This document shows positions 11,976 to 25,300 of a stretch of DNA of 64,000 bases, piece by piece. Origin of the DNA: Cyclina sinensis (lineage: Eukaryota; Mollusca; Bivalvia; Venerida; Veneridae); assembly GCA_012932295.1 (NCBI GenBank), contig JAAONU010000010.1:19852047-19916046 (forward strand), written 5' to 3'. The translations under genes and the position numbers were made by a program. How positions within the stretch are numbered: the stretch's first letter is position 1; each line of letters begins with the position of its first letter. The notes beneath the pieces were generated by a model, which searched no databases, was not told the origin of the DNA, and saw only the letters and a list, made by a program, of their open reading frames with translations.

Positions 11976-13040
11976 GGTTACATTAACATGGGCGGCTATA
12001 GGAACTAAATGTAAGCTTTGGTTGTAAAACAGACGATTTTATGAAAAAATAACGCATTGCAAGCTGTAAGTTCGAATGTTTGTTTAAAATATGGAATGAA
12101 TAATATTGATGTCAGATCTACACACAGACCTAGCTAATGTAAACGTGCAAATAAATAGCTATTAAATGAAGATAGCTGATAAGAAAAAGAAATCTCGGTG
12201 CCGTGTAAAATCTGGAAGCCTGGATGATCCGTGAATGTCCTTGTACATAATCAGCAAATAGGAAATGCATATTGTTAGACATGACTTGTCTCACGGTCAT
12301 TCCGTAACATCCTAGTACTTTTAGCGCTTTGATAAAACGCTCAGTCATCGATAACGACCGTTAGTGAAACCATTCCGAATGATATCAACAAAATCGATGA
12401 AGTGAAATCGGTAGGTCATTTTTTTTACGTTTCTTTCAAAATATTACCATGCACGACTGTGATTATCAGTGCGATGCGTAGATCAGCTACTTTGAAGTAG
12501 GATCTCTTTTTACATATTGATGTTTAAGCCGACATTTCAGTGGATAATTCGTAAGATCTTGCCGAAATGTAAAACGGTGTGATGATACCTGACTTCCTGC
12601 ATCAATATATCCTATCGTGCAACCATTACTTAATTTTTCATTCAAGTGAATTTTTTCTTTAACTGTTAAAACAAAATGTGAAGTTGGCAATGTACAATAT
12701 AGACGAATTATTCTTTATATTTAATTGTTAAATTGTACACTGGAATACAGTCATTTATCGTGCATACTCATTGGTTTTTCTGTACAGTGACAAATTTTTA
12801 CAACTAATGAATAAAACCTACATAGATCGAAGAAGAAATCTCTTGTCTTTTCAAGCATATAAAAAATCCTTTTTACATTTGGATTTTCTCTTTTCATGTA
12901 AATTAATTCTTGTAAGTGCTGAAACTTTTATTACACATTCACATATGTGCTGGTTGGTGTAAACAGCAAAATGAAGATTACATGGCGAAATGGGCAAAAA
13001 TGTGTACAAGTCAATTATAGTGTTTGTATTGACAAATCAA
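11976..13040. other. Intergenic, no gene recognised
   Basis: AT-rich sequence on both strands; only short frames with no recognisable domain. Confidence 0.5.
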
Positions 13041-13540
13041 TGGTGTCTGGACATTTCACCTCCTGGATGTTTCGGCCATGGTCTTTTCACCTCCTAGACT
13101 TTTCGGCCCCTGTCTTTTTGGCTACTTGTTTTGTTATAGTATGGTATACTTGTTTGACATGACCTATGTTGTTACAGCTTAATTGGTCAAGTGATTGAAT
13201 TATCTTAAGTGCTAACTGAGATCACTCAAGATACTCCAATCAGTTGACCAGTCAAGCTGTATTATCCTGTGCCAAGTCATTCTGAATTTAATTCCATTTA
13301 TACTTTAAATGATTGCCTTTGAAAGAATATTTTTTGAAAACATTTTTTTGAGTGTCATAATTTTATATATTAAAATATGACAAAAAATCTTGTTTATATC
13401 ATAAATGTAATGTGTTTGCAAGTTATATACAATTTTATAACTCATAATTGTATTTATTTTACATCTTCATCGAATTTACAAAAGATGCCCAAAAGACCAG
13501 GGTTTTTAGGCCAAAACGTCCAGGAGGTGAAAAGTCCTGA
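13041..13540. mobile_element. Foldback-type element with 'CACCTCCTGG' inverted ends
   Basis: The left end has GACATTTCACCTCCTGGATG then TTTCGGCC, with a second copy at about 13080-13110. The right end at about 13505-13540 has the complement (GGCCAAAACGTCCAGGAGGT...GAAAAGTCC). The interior is AT-rich with no transposase. Probably a non-autonomous DNA element; no TSD was identified. Confidence 0.65.
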
Positions 13541-14333
13541 AACCGAATCAATAACTATGCATCATTGAATGCCCCCCCCCCCCCACCCATTGTCGTTTTA
13601 AGTAAACTAATCAGATAATCGCCTCATCTCCCAAACATCAGTAACTTGTTAGTCTTCTAATGTACAGAGATTTATGTAGTTTTTGTTTTTTTTGGTTAAG
13701 ACAAAATCTGTTTTTAATTTGTAAACAGTGGTTGAGCCAGGATTATTGTTGAATTTTCAGTGTACTTTATAAAGCCAGTTAGACGTAGAGAATTTCAACT
13801 ACCTTTTTAAACCACCAGAGAATCAATGATTTCAGTACTTGCCTGATAGTTCTTTAAAAACTTCTATTTTGTGAAATATTTCTCTTCATTTATTTATGTT
13901 TCATTAGGTCTTATTTATTAGTTGTGAAACTAATGTTGGAAAAAAGGCCAGTAACAGTACTTCATTGTCTCAAAATTTCATAAGATTGTATCTAGTCTTT
14001 GACAATATCCTGCCAAAAAGCCATGGTATTATACGCATATGATCCTTTGCATGTCGCTGTCCATATTGTTTTCTTTTAATTTTTATTTTTTCTATTCTTT
14101 ATCTATGATGGTTAATGTCTTACTGTTTCAGGTTGATAAAACAGTGCTCATGTTGAAATCATCCCAACATTGATGGTATTCATCTCTGTGCAGACAAAGT
14201 TGTCGATAAGAAATACAAGGTAAAACCATGAGCAGGATTAGTTAAAGATAAATATGTATATATATGAATGGTAATGCATAACAACTTAAAAAAACAGGTA
14301 TTTTTTAAAAATGATCTGATTGTGGCAAGTGTA
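13541..14333. other. Intergenic with a poly-C run
   Basis: A homopolymer C tract at about 13572-13584; otherwise AT-rich sequence without recognisable genes. Confidence 0.5.
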
Positions 14334-14342
14334 TTTTTCACA

Positions 14343-15077
14343 GAATGTCAGACAAAATACCCTTCAGACAAAATCCCCTTCATGTATTTTTGTATATCTG
14401 GACATAATCCCCTCCATGGGTGGACATAATCCCCTTCATGTGTGAAATTTTGAAGTGGACAAAATCCCCTCAATAAAGTTGCTACGTAGGACAAAATCCC
14501 ACTCGGATAAATTTTCTGTTTATAAAGTGGGTATGAGAGCAACATACTGCATTATTCTGTGTGGTGATTGCTAGTACTTTATTCGGGAATATTGGTTTCA
14601 ACATCAGTTCTATACTGCTAAGGCCTGTGCTAGATGGACAGTGTTGCACGATTCATTTCTTCCTCACCATCTTTCAGAATTTATAGACGAGTTGAAATAG
14701 TGTTTTTCTTTTTCCGGAGTTTTGAGGTCCCTTGGAAAGGGTTTTTGGCCCTGGCTTGTAAATTTCTTAATGTATCAATAAGCAGAAAATATTTCAATTA
14801 TTTACATTTATTTTTCAAACTAATTATGGCATTATAAAGGTTAACTTGATACATACATGTAATTATAAATCAAAAAACAAAAGTTCATTATTCATCAATT
14901 TTTATGGAGCATAATAATACATTAGAAACCTATGAAACAAGGGGATTTTGTCCATGTAGGTAAGGGGATTTTGTCCAGCCTTGCAAAAACATGAAGGGGA
15001 TTTTGTCCACCCATGGAGGTGATTTTGTCCGGGTATGCGAAGGGGATTTTGTCCGAAGGGGATTATGTCAGTACACC
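14343..15077. mobile_element. DNA element whose long inverted ends are tandem GGACAAAATCCCCTT arrays
   Basis: The left end (about 14350-14507) is a head-to-tail series of GGACAAAATCCCCTTCATG-type units. The right end (about 14938-15070) is the same series inverted (AAGGGGATTTTGTCC). Longer blocks also match in inverted order, such as CCTCCATGGGTGGACA at 14411 and its complement at 15007-15022. TTTTTCACA flanks both sides (14334-14342 and 15078-15086), a possible 9-bp target duplication. No transposase. Confidence 0.7.
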
Positions 15078-15565
15078 TTTTTCACACAAGTATCCTTTCT
15101 TAATGGGTTGTATTTTGCAGTGAGTCTTCACACAAAATTTCTTGATGGGATTGTATTGTGCAGTGAGGCTGCTAACTTGCATAATAGAACAAATTCAAAT
15201 CTCTGTAATATTAATTAACAAATACAAAGTGGCAGTGATTAAATTTATTCTGGTATTTATCCTATGAACTGCACAAAATTTAATGCTTCTGTTATGGTTC
15301 AGTTGTATGAATCGCATTCCAATCTCTGATGACTGTGTCATGAAATCGATTCTTTGGTTTTTTATTAGCGAAGTTTGAATCCTGCTCTGGTTAGACTGTT
15401 CCAAGATACACTGCATCTTTCTGTTACAAACTTTCATGTTTATAAGACTAGTAATACATATACAGTATCTGTAGATTTTTGGGTACGCTTCAAATATTTG
15501 GCAGAATATTTGTCTTGATCCTTTTCTTGCTTTATACTTTTTCCGCTTATAAGACCAGTCATAAT

Positions 15566-15650
15566 ATGATCTGAATAAGAATATGATCAGAATAAGAATA
15601 TGATCTAAATAATAATATGATCTGAATAAGAATATGATCTGAATAAGAAA
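15566..15650. repeat. About 17-bp tandem repeat, 5 copies
   Basis: Copies of AATATGATCTGAATAAG with minor changes. Confidence 0.9.
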
Positions 15651-16543
15651 TCCTTTTTTCTCTCAATTTTATTCGACTTTGGTTCTGAAGAAGTGCTTTC
15701 AATTTTTTTTCTGATTTTGAAATACTATGAAAGTTACCGTACTATGATTATATCACTAATAAATAGTCTTGAAAATATGAAGTGGAAATACATAAAACTT
15801 GATCATAATATTGTTTCCATTTCTAAGAGTCTTGTCATGTTACTAATTGTTAACATAGTATAAGTTTACATATCGGCTGTTTAGCAGTAGACTTGTGCGG
15901 GAAAATTTTCCGGAAAACTTGACAAATAGATTGGTTACTCCTAATTTGAAACAAGAAACAAATTTTGACCTAGACTAAGCGATGAAAGGTGCCTGAGCCC
16001 TCAAATCTCCAAATAGATCTGTTAGACTGAATGAGAGACATTGCTGATAACAAATTATCTCCCTTACTCAGATAACATCAGAGGTAATCCAAATTGCACT
16101 TTGGTCCTTTCAGTTGGAATCCTCTGACTTTATCCTTGTTTCTCTTTGAGATAGTCTTGACTTTCAGTTGTGAAAATTGTCACTTACATATTAAATAAAA
16201 AGTTAGGAATATAAAAAAACAAACTTTATGTGCTAATAAAACATATTTTTAAACTAAATGTTTAATCTGACTACTATTGTTGCAAATAATAAGGTGTAAT
16301 TATCACCATACCATAAAGGAAAACAGCGATGAAAGCAGAGGAATCCAAATGGAAGGACCAAGTTAATATTAGAGAGTATTCAGGGTAGATAATCCACTGA
16401 TGTCCCCCATTGGAACCCAGTTTTGAGATATGATAAAGAGAAGCTTTTAAGACCCAAGGGGCATGTTATTTCATTGTAATAGTATTAACTATTATACAAA
16501 TGTACCTTACTGTTTTTTCACAGCATACTTGTACACAATTATT
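15651..16543. other. Intergenic, no gene recognised
   Basis: AT-rich, no array or family-like frame. Confidence 0.5.
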
Positions 16544-18076
16544 GTGTTGTATCCAGGATTAAAAAAGGGCATGGTGCTGTGAAAAAGGGGCAGGGTGCTG
16601 CCAAAAAGGGGCAGGGGGCAAATATGCGTCTTTTGCTAGCAAAAGGGCATTTTTCACCATACACCGTGCATTATATTATGCCAAGCATCGTCTCTTTATT
16701 ATTATTGTTATCATTAAAACTATATAGTGTTGTAAAGTGTGAATCAAATACAGGTATTTGTTTTATTTGATTTACTTTTTAATCATTGTATAACTACTAG
16801 TATATGTTACTGAAAACAGACAAATACTGCAAGAAACTTCTAACAGCTTTTATTTTTCTAATCTCTCCATTTCATACAATCATGTAGATCATTGCTAGCA
16901 TTTGAACAGTATACACATTCAAGTAACACAGCATACTATAACATAATGCACAGTAACCTTTTAAGACTGTTTTTATCTACTTGTAATCAGTTTGATGTTT
17001 TAATGTGCTAATTCTGACAATAAAACAGCAAGAGTACAATCTTGTATAAATTGAAATCGTAACCGAAATTAATTTATCCGAAATATCATACACTTATCAC
17101 TTTCGGTTTTGTATCAACGGTTTTATTTGACAAAATTATCAGTTACAGTTCGATATGTAAATGACCATTTAACAGTCCGCTCGTTAAAACTAAATATATA
17201 GGTGAAATGTTTATTTCTTATTAACATTTATAACGAACGAACTTTCCTGTGTTTTGGCGCAAAAACGCACGTGCGTCCTAAAAACGTGCATTTTGACACA
17301 ACCGATACCAATCTGGTACGCTTAATTGTGAAAATTGACACATGTATAGTTTTTTGTAAACAAACACGTTTCATAATTAATTTCTGAAGGCTAGAAACAG
17401 ACTTGTTTTAAGATCGGCGAAACAGTGATTCGTTTTCGCTGCTTTTGTCCGTGCCTTTTCTAACTGAGCCAACTTTCGTTTTACGGAAGGTATTGTATAT
17501 GCAGACAGAGATGTTAGTGCTTCTAATTTTTTGGTAAGAATGACTTTTAATGACTAATTGGATAGGTGGACAATTAAAATCAAAAAAGACAAATGGTTTT
17601 ATTAAGTTCTAGTTTATTTTTCACAAGTTTTATTGTGTTTACCGATAGTGACGACAAACACTTGTTATATTCCCAATCAACGAAACCAACATCATTTGTC
17701 ATCTGTATTGTTTGACTAATCAATTCATCACCTTAAATAACAAGTTTTTGTTGTAATGGCAATCCAGACATTAATCCGCTAATTGATTGGTAATGATACA
17801 GGACCCAGTGCACGCTTGATTATTGATTTTTCGGCAGTCGCTGTAGGGTATGTATACATGCGTCGCTGCGTGTCTTGCTAATTAGAATACACAAGTAAGT
17901 TAGGAAAACATAGACACTGAATAAACAAAGGCAGAATTTGTGGTGATAAACATTTATGATTAAGGACAGAAGGGCGCTAGTGGGAAAAGGGCAGAGTGTT
18001 AGAGATTTAGGGCAGAAGGGCGCTCTTCAAAAAGGGCGGGGCGCAGCGCCCCGCTATCACGCTATAGATACAACAC
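16544..18076. mobile_element. Putative 1.5-kb non-autonomous element with GTGTTGTATC ends and a GC hairpin
   Basis: Opposed GTGTTGTATC (16544) and GATACAACAC (18067-18076) delimit a segment with AAAAAGGGGCAGGG-type motifs near the left end and AAAAGGGCAGAGTG/AAAAAGGGCGGGGC motifs near the right. A perfect 9-bp-stem palindrome lies at 18036-18054. No long frame. The class is undecided. Confidence 0.5.
18036..18054. repeat. Perfect GC-rich hairpin
   Basis: GCGGGGCGC, a single A, then GCGCCCCGC: a 9-bp stem made only of G-C pairs in AT-rich surroundings, 13 bp before the inverted end GATACAACAC. Likely part of the element end rather than a transcription terminator. Confidence 0.9.
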
Positions 18077-18371
18077 TACTTTTGAATAAATGTTGTTTGA
18101 AATAGCTGAACTTTTTTTTTTTAAGTTTTTTTTTTTTATTCAGCCATTACTGTAAACTTCATTTACACCCACTTCTTTATTTTCATTAAAAAAAAATGTT
18201 TATATTTCTTTACAGTAGTATAAGAGTGTATTCCAAGCACCTTTCCACCTTTACACTGGTGTGATTTAGAAACAAAGTAGTTATCGATTTCTTAAAGAAA
18301 TGTTTCCATCAGAAAAAGAGGTAATACTGTGACATGTTCAGCAGTTTGAGTTGTATGCTTTTTGTGCTTGT

Positions 18372-18590
18372 TTGATTAACCCTGACCATGCAAAATATAT
18401 AAAATGGACTTTTCCATCTATTCAATTTGGACAGATCCATTAATTCTTTATGGGGGTGCATATGGAAAACTTACTGACTGAATGGCAAACAGTGCAGACC
18501 ATGATCAGACTGCATGGATGTGTAAGCTGATCTTGGTCTGCACTGGTCGCAAAGGCAATGTCGGTTGCCTTCAGCAGGGTAAGGGTTAAG
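18372..18590. mobile_element. Palindromic MITE family B copy (TTAACCCT ends)
   Basis: Left TTAACCCTGACC and right GGGTAAGGGTTAA ends, with the inner palindromic block CAGTGCAGACCATGATCAGA opposed to ATCTTGGTCTGCACTGGTCG. The same family occurs at 28270-28413, 36389-36595, 37313-37517, 38934-39173 and 52935-53147. Confidence 0.85.
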
Positions 18591-18685
18591 ACGAAATTGT
18601 TGTTGTTTGGCTGTTTAGATTTAAATGGATTGCATTTATTATTATTTTATATTTTATCCTTGATCTTTCCATCTTTAAATGAGTT

Positions 18686-19200
18686 CACCCCCCCCCCCCC
18701 CCCCCTAAAAAAAAAACAAAAACTTATTGCCCCTTCGTTTGACAAGTATAAAAATTTTGATGCTGTATTTTTATGTGTTTTATGCTTTATATGTCTTTGA
18801 TACTATTCAGTGAATATAGACCCAAGTAAATCCTAATATGTTGGAAATACATTTTCAGCCCCCAAAACTTATTGCCCCTTTGTTTGACAAGTATTTTGAT
18901 GCTGTGTTTTTATGTGTTTTATGCTTTATATGTCTTTGATACTATTCAGTGAAAATAGACCCAAGTAAATCCTTATATGTTGGAAATACATTTTCAGCCC
19001 CCAAAACTTATTGCCCCTTCGTTTGACAAGTATAAAAATTTTGATGCTGTATTTTTATGTGTTTTATGCTTTATATGTCTCTGATACTATTCAGTGAATA
19101 TAGACCCAAGTAAATCCTTATATGTTGGAAATACATTTTCAGCCCCCAAAACTTATTGCCCCTTTGTTTGACAAGTATTTTGATGCTGTGTTTTTATTAG
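18686..19200. repeat. Tandem repeat of alternating 145- and 139-bp units, about 3.4 copies
   Basis: The block AACTTATTGCCCCTT recurs at 18721, 18866, 19005 and 19150, giving periods 145, 139, 145. The two unit types differ by a short AAAAATT insertion after ACAAGTAT, so the true repeat is a 284-bp dimer. A C-homopolymer precedes the first unit. Confidence 0.92.
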
Positions 19201-19542
19201 TGCCTTTGAGAAAAAAGAAATGCAGATTCCTATTTCAGCTACAGGGTCCATATCACACTTAACTATACTCTTAAGTTTAAGGGGGGCAATTACATGTAAT
19301 GCTCAAAACGAACTCCTTTCAGTTTCAGATTAAACAAGCAAAATAAATCCATTTACACATTTTAATTGATACTGATTTCATTACGAACAACTTTATTGTT
19401 TTTTATAAGTGGTTTTCAGCAAAGTGTTTACTTAGTACAAAAAGCTGCTGAATCAGCATGTTACAACTTTAAATCATTGTTATTATGTTGAAATCTGACC
19501 TCACAAGGAAGTAAGTATATTGTTGAGTTGTGTATTTGCATC

Positions 19543-20985
19543 TCAAGCTCACCTGAGCCTGAGCTGTGAGGTCAATTTTCTTCTGGCATCCACAATTCAT
19601 TTTTAAACAACATCTTCTCTGAAACTACTAGGCCAAAGTCGATGAAACTACTAGGCCAAAGTCGATGAAACTACTAGGCCCAAGTCGGTGAAACTTGTAG
19701 TCTAGATATTTGGCATATATAAAGTCTTGTTAAGTAGACCACTACCAAGATTATTTAAATCATATCCATAGTGTGATTATTTATCCTGAGTGGGGTTTTT
19801 TACGCTGATACATTAAGGAAACAACTAAAAATTTACTTCCCTGAACCTGTAGGACCTGATGTTTAGATTTGTAGTGTGTGGCTTTTTGTTATGATGCTCT
19901 ACAGAATGCGTCAAATCTTTGATTTCATTACGAACAAAATTGGCCCTACCCTAGTGTCACTAATTTAACCTATATAGTTATTTTAAAAATATACATATAA
20001 TCTGATACCATAAGGCCCAGAGCAATATTTGTTCTGTATCATTGTCAAGTGTTTTTATACCCTTTTTACTTTTTCAAATTATAGCCCCAGGGTCTGAAAT
20101 GCCCAATATTTTTATAAAGACTTACATTAAAAAACTAAATATCTGCTTATTTATTTTGGGAGGAACCTTCATGTTCACTTGTATTTAACTTTGTTCTTGA
20201 CCTTCCTTTGATAGACCTTGACCTGCTGACCTTCTTCCTTGTTTTTGAAGCTACATCAGCATTGAAACTTCAGTTATATATAAATAATTTTGCAGACAGA
20301 TTTCAAGTTTGACCTTGTTTAACCTTGACTTGCTGACCTACTTTCTGTTTTGTTTTTTTAAGCTATGTCTGGTTGGACTGTATATTCTGTTTCAGCTTCC
20401 TTTTTAAATTAGATGAACTTTATGTTTAACTTAGCTTTCTTCCGTATTTGCTAAGCTACAGTATTAAAATTTAAAGAACATGCATAATTTTGCTGGCACT
20501 TTTGAACTACTATTTTGTGTGACCATGAACTTTCCTTTCTCAGTGGCTTTCAGGTTTTTGGTGCTACATCCATGTGCCACATGTATAGTTTTGCATGCAA
20601 ATTGATTGTGGCTGACCTTGAACTTCTGAATTACTTTCTTGTTGAAGGTACAGAAAAGAATTTTTTCTGTCAAAGGGGCCACCAGTTAAAATCTAAGTGA
20701 TATTCTCACTATTTAAAATCTGGTCAGATGAAATGTGGTAAGGGTCCATGTAAAAAACATGCCGTTAAGTGAACATAATTTTGGATGTCTCCGTATGCTG
20801 TACTTTATTTGAATGTCTTTCACTGGTCAGGTGAATTGTTGTAAGGGTCCATGTAAAAAACTTGCCTTTAGGTGAACATAATTTTGGATGTCTCTGTATG
20901 CAGTACTTCAGTGGAATGTCTCTCATTGGCCTTAGTTTTAAGAGCAGTGCTCAGGTGAGTGATAAAGGGTCATCATTGCCCTCTG
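19543..20985. repeat. Dispersed element with CTCACCTGAG/CTCAGGTGAG ends
   Basis: The left end has CAAGCTCACCTGAGCCTGAG; the right end GTGCTCAGGTGAGTGATAAA is followed by GGTCATCATTGCCCTC. Inside are a 23-bp repeat (three copies of GAAACTACTAGGCC..., 19620-19690) and a two-copy block of about 119 bp at 20705-20935. A similar right end occurs at 28560-28606. Confidence 0.7.
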
Positions 20986-21529
20986 TTAGATTGAATATTA
21001 TTGTTAAGTTTTGATAAACAAGCTAAATATACATAATTTTGTGTCACTGTATGTTATGGTTAAGTTTCATAGAAAAGTGATAGTTTAGTATAGGTAAGTG
21101 TTTATAAGTACACAACAGCAAAATTTATTTTGTAAATAGTGTCGCAGCTAATTATACAGCCCATTTCATTGCATTAATTTGTTTTTAAAGAAATTAACTA
21201 GGTGGTTGAAATTGTATTTTGTGAACCAACTGAAATCAGAACACACAGAATTTTGTTGCAGGTCTACCAGAATAAATATTCTCAAGAAATAATAAAAAAA
21301 AAAATCGCAAATAATATTCAGTCAGAGAGCAAGGGGTAAAAGTTAGCAGTGCTGGTTTTTAGGGGTTTTTTTTTGTTCATTATTATTTGATTTTATAGCA
21401 TTCATCTTTCAAGTAATTCAAACCATTTGGTGTTTTATCTAAGAACTCTTTGCTGTTGTAAGTAGGTATAAGAGGGACATTTTTTAATGTATTGCTATGT
21501 GTTTTTTAAAAATTGTTATTTTTACGTGC

Positions 21530-22320
21530 CCAAGGAACCCATTATGTTATGCCCCTGGTCTTCCATTGGTCCCTCTGTCCGTTAGCTATATCTCTTGAAC
21601 CCATTGAAGGAAATTGAAACTACTTGGCAGAAATGTTAACCATACTGAGAGAATATTCAGAGGGCAGGTCCAGGGTGCTCGGAACAAGGTCAAGGTCACA
21701 CTTTAAGTAATTGTGATTCAATATGTCAGTTTTCTTGTCTGCTCTGTATCTCTTGAACAAATTGAAGGAATTGAAACTGTCTGGCAGAAATGTTAACAAT
21801 TCTGTGACAATGTGCAGAGCACAGGTTCCGGCTTGCTCAGATCAGGGTCAAGGTCACACTTAGTCATTATTATTGAATGCGTCAAGTTTTGTGATAGCTC
21901 TGTATCTCTTTAACAAATTGAGGGAAATTGAAACTACATGGCAGATTGATATTTTGTGTGATATTTTGATATATATGATGTATTTTGTGTCAGAATTTTA
22001 TCTTTTGAACCAATAATAATTGAAGGAAATTAAAGACATTTGGCAGACATGGTAACCAAACTTAAATGATACTGGTTTGCCTCAAAGTCAAGATCTCACT
22101 CGTTTTTGTATAAATTGTGAATTTTGTATCTGCTTTGTATCTCTTGAATTGATTGAAGGATGTTTAGACTGTTTGGCAGAAAAGTTAATATGCCTGAAGG
22201 GACGTATTATGTTATGCCCCAGGTTGTCTATCCATCTTTGCTGCTGTCTGTCCTTTGGCAATTTCTGTTTGGCAGAAATGTTTGAAAACTGCTTAAAGGT
22301 ACAAGTTAATAAAATATTTA
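21530..22320. repeat. Dispersed array, same family as 5826-6440
   Basis: Starts GTGCCCAAGGAACCCATTAT and contains several subrepeats with GCTCTGTATCTCTTGAAC, GGCAGAAATGTTAACCAT and AGGTCAAGGTCACAC. A second start (CCTGAAGGGACGTATTATG) appears at 22193, suggesting a nested or abutting second copy. Confidence 0.85.
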
Positions 22321-25300
22321 GATTTAATACAATAATGAGATGATGGCAGACCTGGATCGGTCAAGGATACTTACAAGCTACTTGGTATACTTATCTTGGA
22401 CTGCTTGTTTAATTAAATGTGGAGCCTTGGAAGCATACTATATATACACTGACCATAAAATTTGCTGGAAAACATGACTAAAGAATTAATTTGTAATCAG
22501 TAAACATTTTGACTTTGCAGACATTGTTGTAATATTGTCCTTATAGATAAACCACATCTTATTATGTTTCCTGTTGATAAGTGTTTGTAAAATTGTAAAA
22601 AAGTTCTTCTGCTGTCAGTAGCTTTCTTTTGGGCATATTGCCGGGCCTCAGCAGAGTTGTTGTTTTTATCCAGGTTATCTTTAGGTAATTCTTTGGGCTA
22701 ACAGGGAGGAATTTTAAAATAATAATAATAAAAAAATATTTTTAAATTTCAGCAGTATAGTTATTACAGGTAAAATATATTCTTGATTTTTTACTGTATT
22801 TTTGTTTTACTAACAGTATTGAGTATTTTTAACTGAAGTGCTGGCATTGATTTGTGGTGAAATTTTCATCAATAACTGGTTAGTTCATATTAATACCTTT
22901 TATTTCTGCAGCAGATCAATAGCTGTCATTAGAAAATCATTTTGTACGATAAAAGTGCAGGTTTCTGTAAAAATCAATTTTAGCATCGTTAAGGCTCTTG
23001 TTATTAGCTCATCTGAGCACTACCATTAACCCTCATTTAAATGCTCCTTACTAATAAATGTCTCAGAATCTGTCCTTGAGGTCATTATATTTGTGACAAA
23101 AAAATCCAAAAGGTGTTGAATTATAATCTTCATATAATTATGCAAAAATGTATTTTGGAATCAAACACATTCTGATGGGATTTTACTTATTGAACTTTAA
23201 GGGGAGAAAAACAAATCAGCTAAATGCATCACCCTTTGGGCATTAAATTGAGGGTACACTGAACACTGTAATCTGGGAAATTTCAGAGTATCATATTGTA
23301 GATACTAATGTGTGGAAGCAGAGCATATGATGCCTATCAAAGATAATTGTCATGTTTCAAATATTACGACCCGCAAAACAAAATAGCACCACCATTCACT
23401 GTAAGTGTAGTCCCAATAGTTATAAAGTTTGAAGGTGTTAGGAATTTCTGTGCATATTTCAGCAGAGATATGTAACAATACCATTTCAAAACTTGTTTGC
23501 TTTTTTGACTGCCAAGTCTTGCTTTTGATGTCCCAGAATGATATTTCAGAAACTGAAGTGATACGCTTCAAATTTTCAAGGGTTAATACTGCCACTTGGA
23601 TTTTAGGACCTCAGATTTGTCCAAGGGTTTTCACAACATTCTCCCCCTTTGCCTGGTCAGAACATGTGGGCTCTGATAACAGAAAAAACTTTCTGTTCAG
23701 TATTAAGTGCACCTACTTCTGTACTATGTGTATTGACTTAATGGCTTCTTTGAACTTTCCTATTATGAGTTTTTTTACATAATTTGGAATATCATTATAA
23801 ACGGTCAGGAAAGGGAAGTATAAATATATGGGTCTGAAAATGAAGAACCCTTGAGCTATATTTGATAGAATTACATAAAGGAAAGATAAATAGCTGGCAC
23901 ATGTCTCTTCTGTAGGTATGTAATGAAATATAGAATGTTTTATGTTGTCTACTTTAACTTATGAGCTAAATTTACAGCACGATTTATTGAACTGATGGCG
24001 TGTGGGCAATTTCAAGTGATATACCCTACAATTAATGGACGAGGTACTGAATATTTTATTGGCTCATTGCATAAGGTAAAGCACATGTTCAAGAAATTTT
24101 CTGTTAAGCATTAGGACACCAAGAAAGCATTCTGTTGGAACAAAATGGCTATCCACCCAAAAATTGCTACAACAACAACTGTCTTTATACAGACTTAATA
24201 ATAACGTTTTCAGTTTATCTGATGTACTTTTACTGTCAGGTTGACAAATATTAGGATAATGATTTATTCAGTATCATTCACATGAAAATTTTACATGATT
24301 TGAAAAGAATACACTTAATTTTAGGGAACGCCTCGTTAATATACTCGGCTTTACAAGAGCAATAAATTACAATCTATGTACTATACTTTGTATGAATTAA
24401 CGTATAGCAGGTGCATAATTTGGTTAATTTATTTTCTTACTTCCTCATCTAGTAAGAAATGTGATGTGAATTAACTTTACAAATTTTTAGGCCAGGGTGC
24501 AAGTCAAACCAAATATTTTGTGTCAAGTTTATTTATCCGTTAACGCTGTGGCTTGAGTTCCCCGCTGAGGCTTTGTGGAATTCACATCATTTTGATAAAA
24601 CAATACTAGCTGGGTAATCTTTCAGTTTACAGTCACTTGTGTTATCTGTACAAATATTTACAAATACCGAGATACAAATTTCACACTCATGTGTAAACAT
24701 TGTCATATTCCATTGCTACCCAATATATCATATGTTGTCTTGTTCAAAACTCTTTCTCATGCAATGAATGGTTTTAAGTTACTGTCCATTATTTTCTTTT
24801 AAAGATGTTGAACATTTTATAGCTATTTAACATTTTGTACTTGAACTAAAAATTTCCTCATGTAGCCTGCAGAAGATGCTTTTATATAACTGTGGCCTTT
24901 ATTTAAATTGTTCAGATAACTTTAAATGTTATGTTGAAATATTTATGTACTGGTATCTTTAAATGCTTTTAAAGGTCTTTTTATCAGTTTGAAAAACAAA
25001 AACGGACAAAAACATTAATTTTGTACTTCTTATTTTTGTTACTTGTTAATACTAAATTTTTTTGCCGAACTCTGACTTTGTTTATCTGACTTTAATCGTA
25101 CATTACTTTTTTATATTAATACTTCTGTTTAATTGGTTATTTCTACAATCTTTGATCAGTAATTGGCCCACTTTACTTTACTTAAATCAATTGTGAATTT
25201 GTTGTTTTATGACAATTTTTTTCTCCATTCAAATATTTTTGAATGTGCCTCATTTTGACATTTCAGTAATGTTGATATATTGTTGATACTTAAATTGTAT

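Noticed and set aside
23350..23782. Overlapping 81- and 117-codon frames as a small gene
   Set aside because: No recognisable domain, splice signals or conserved motif; both strands open, so probably chance.
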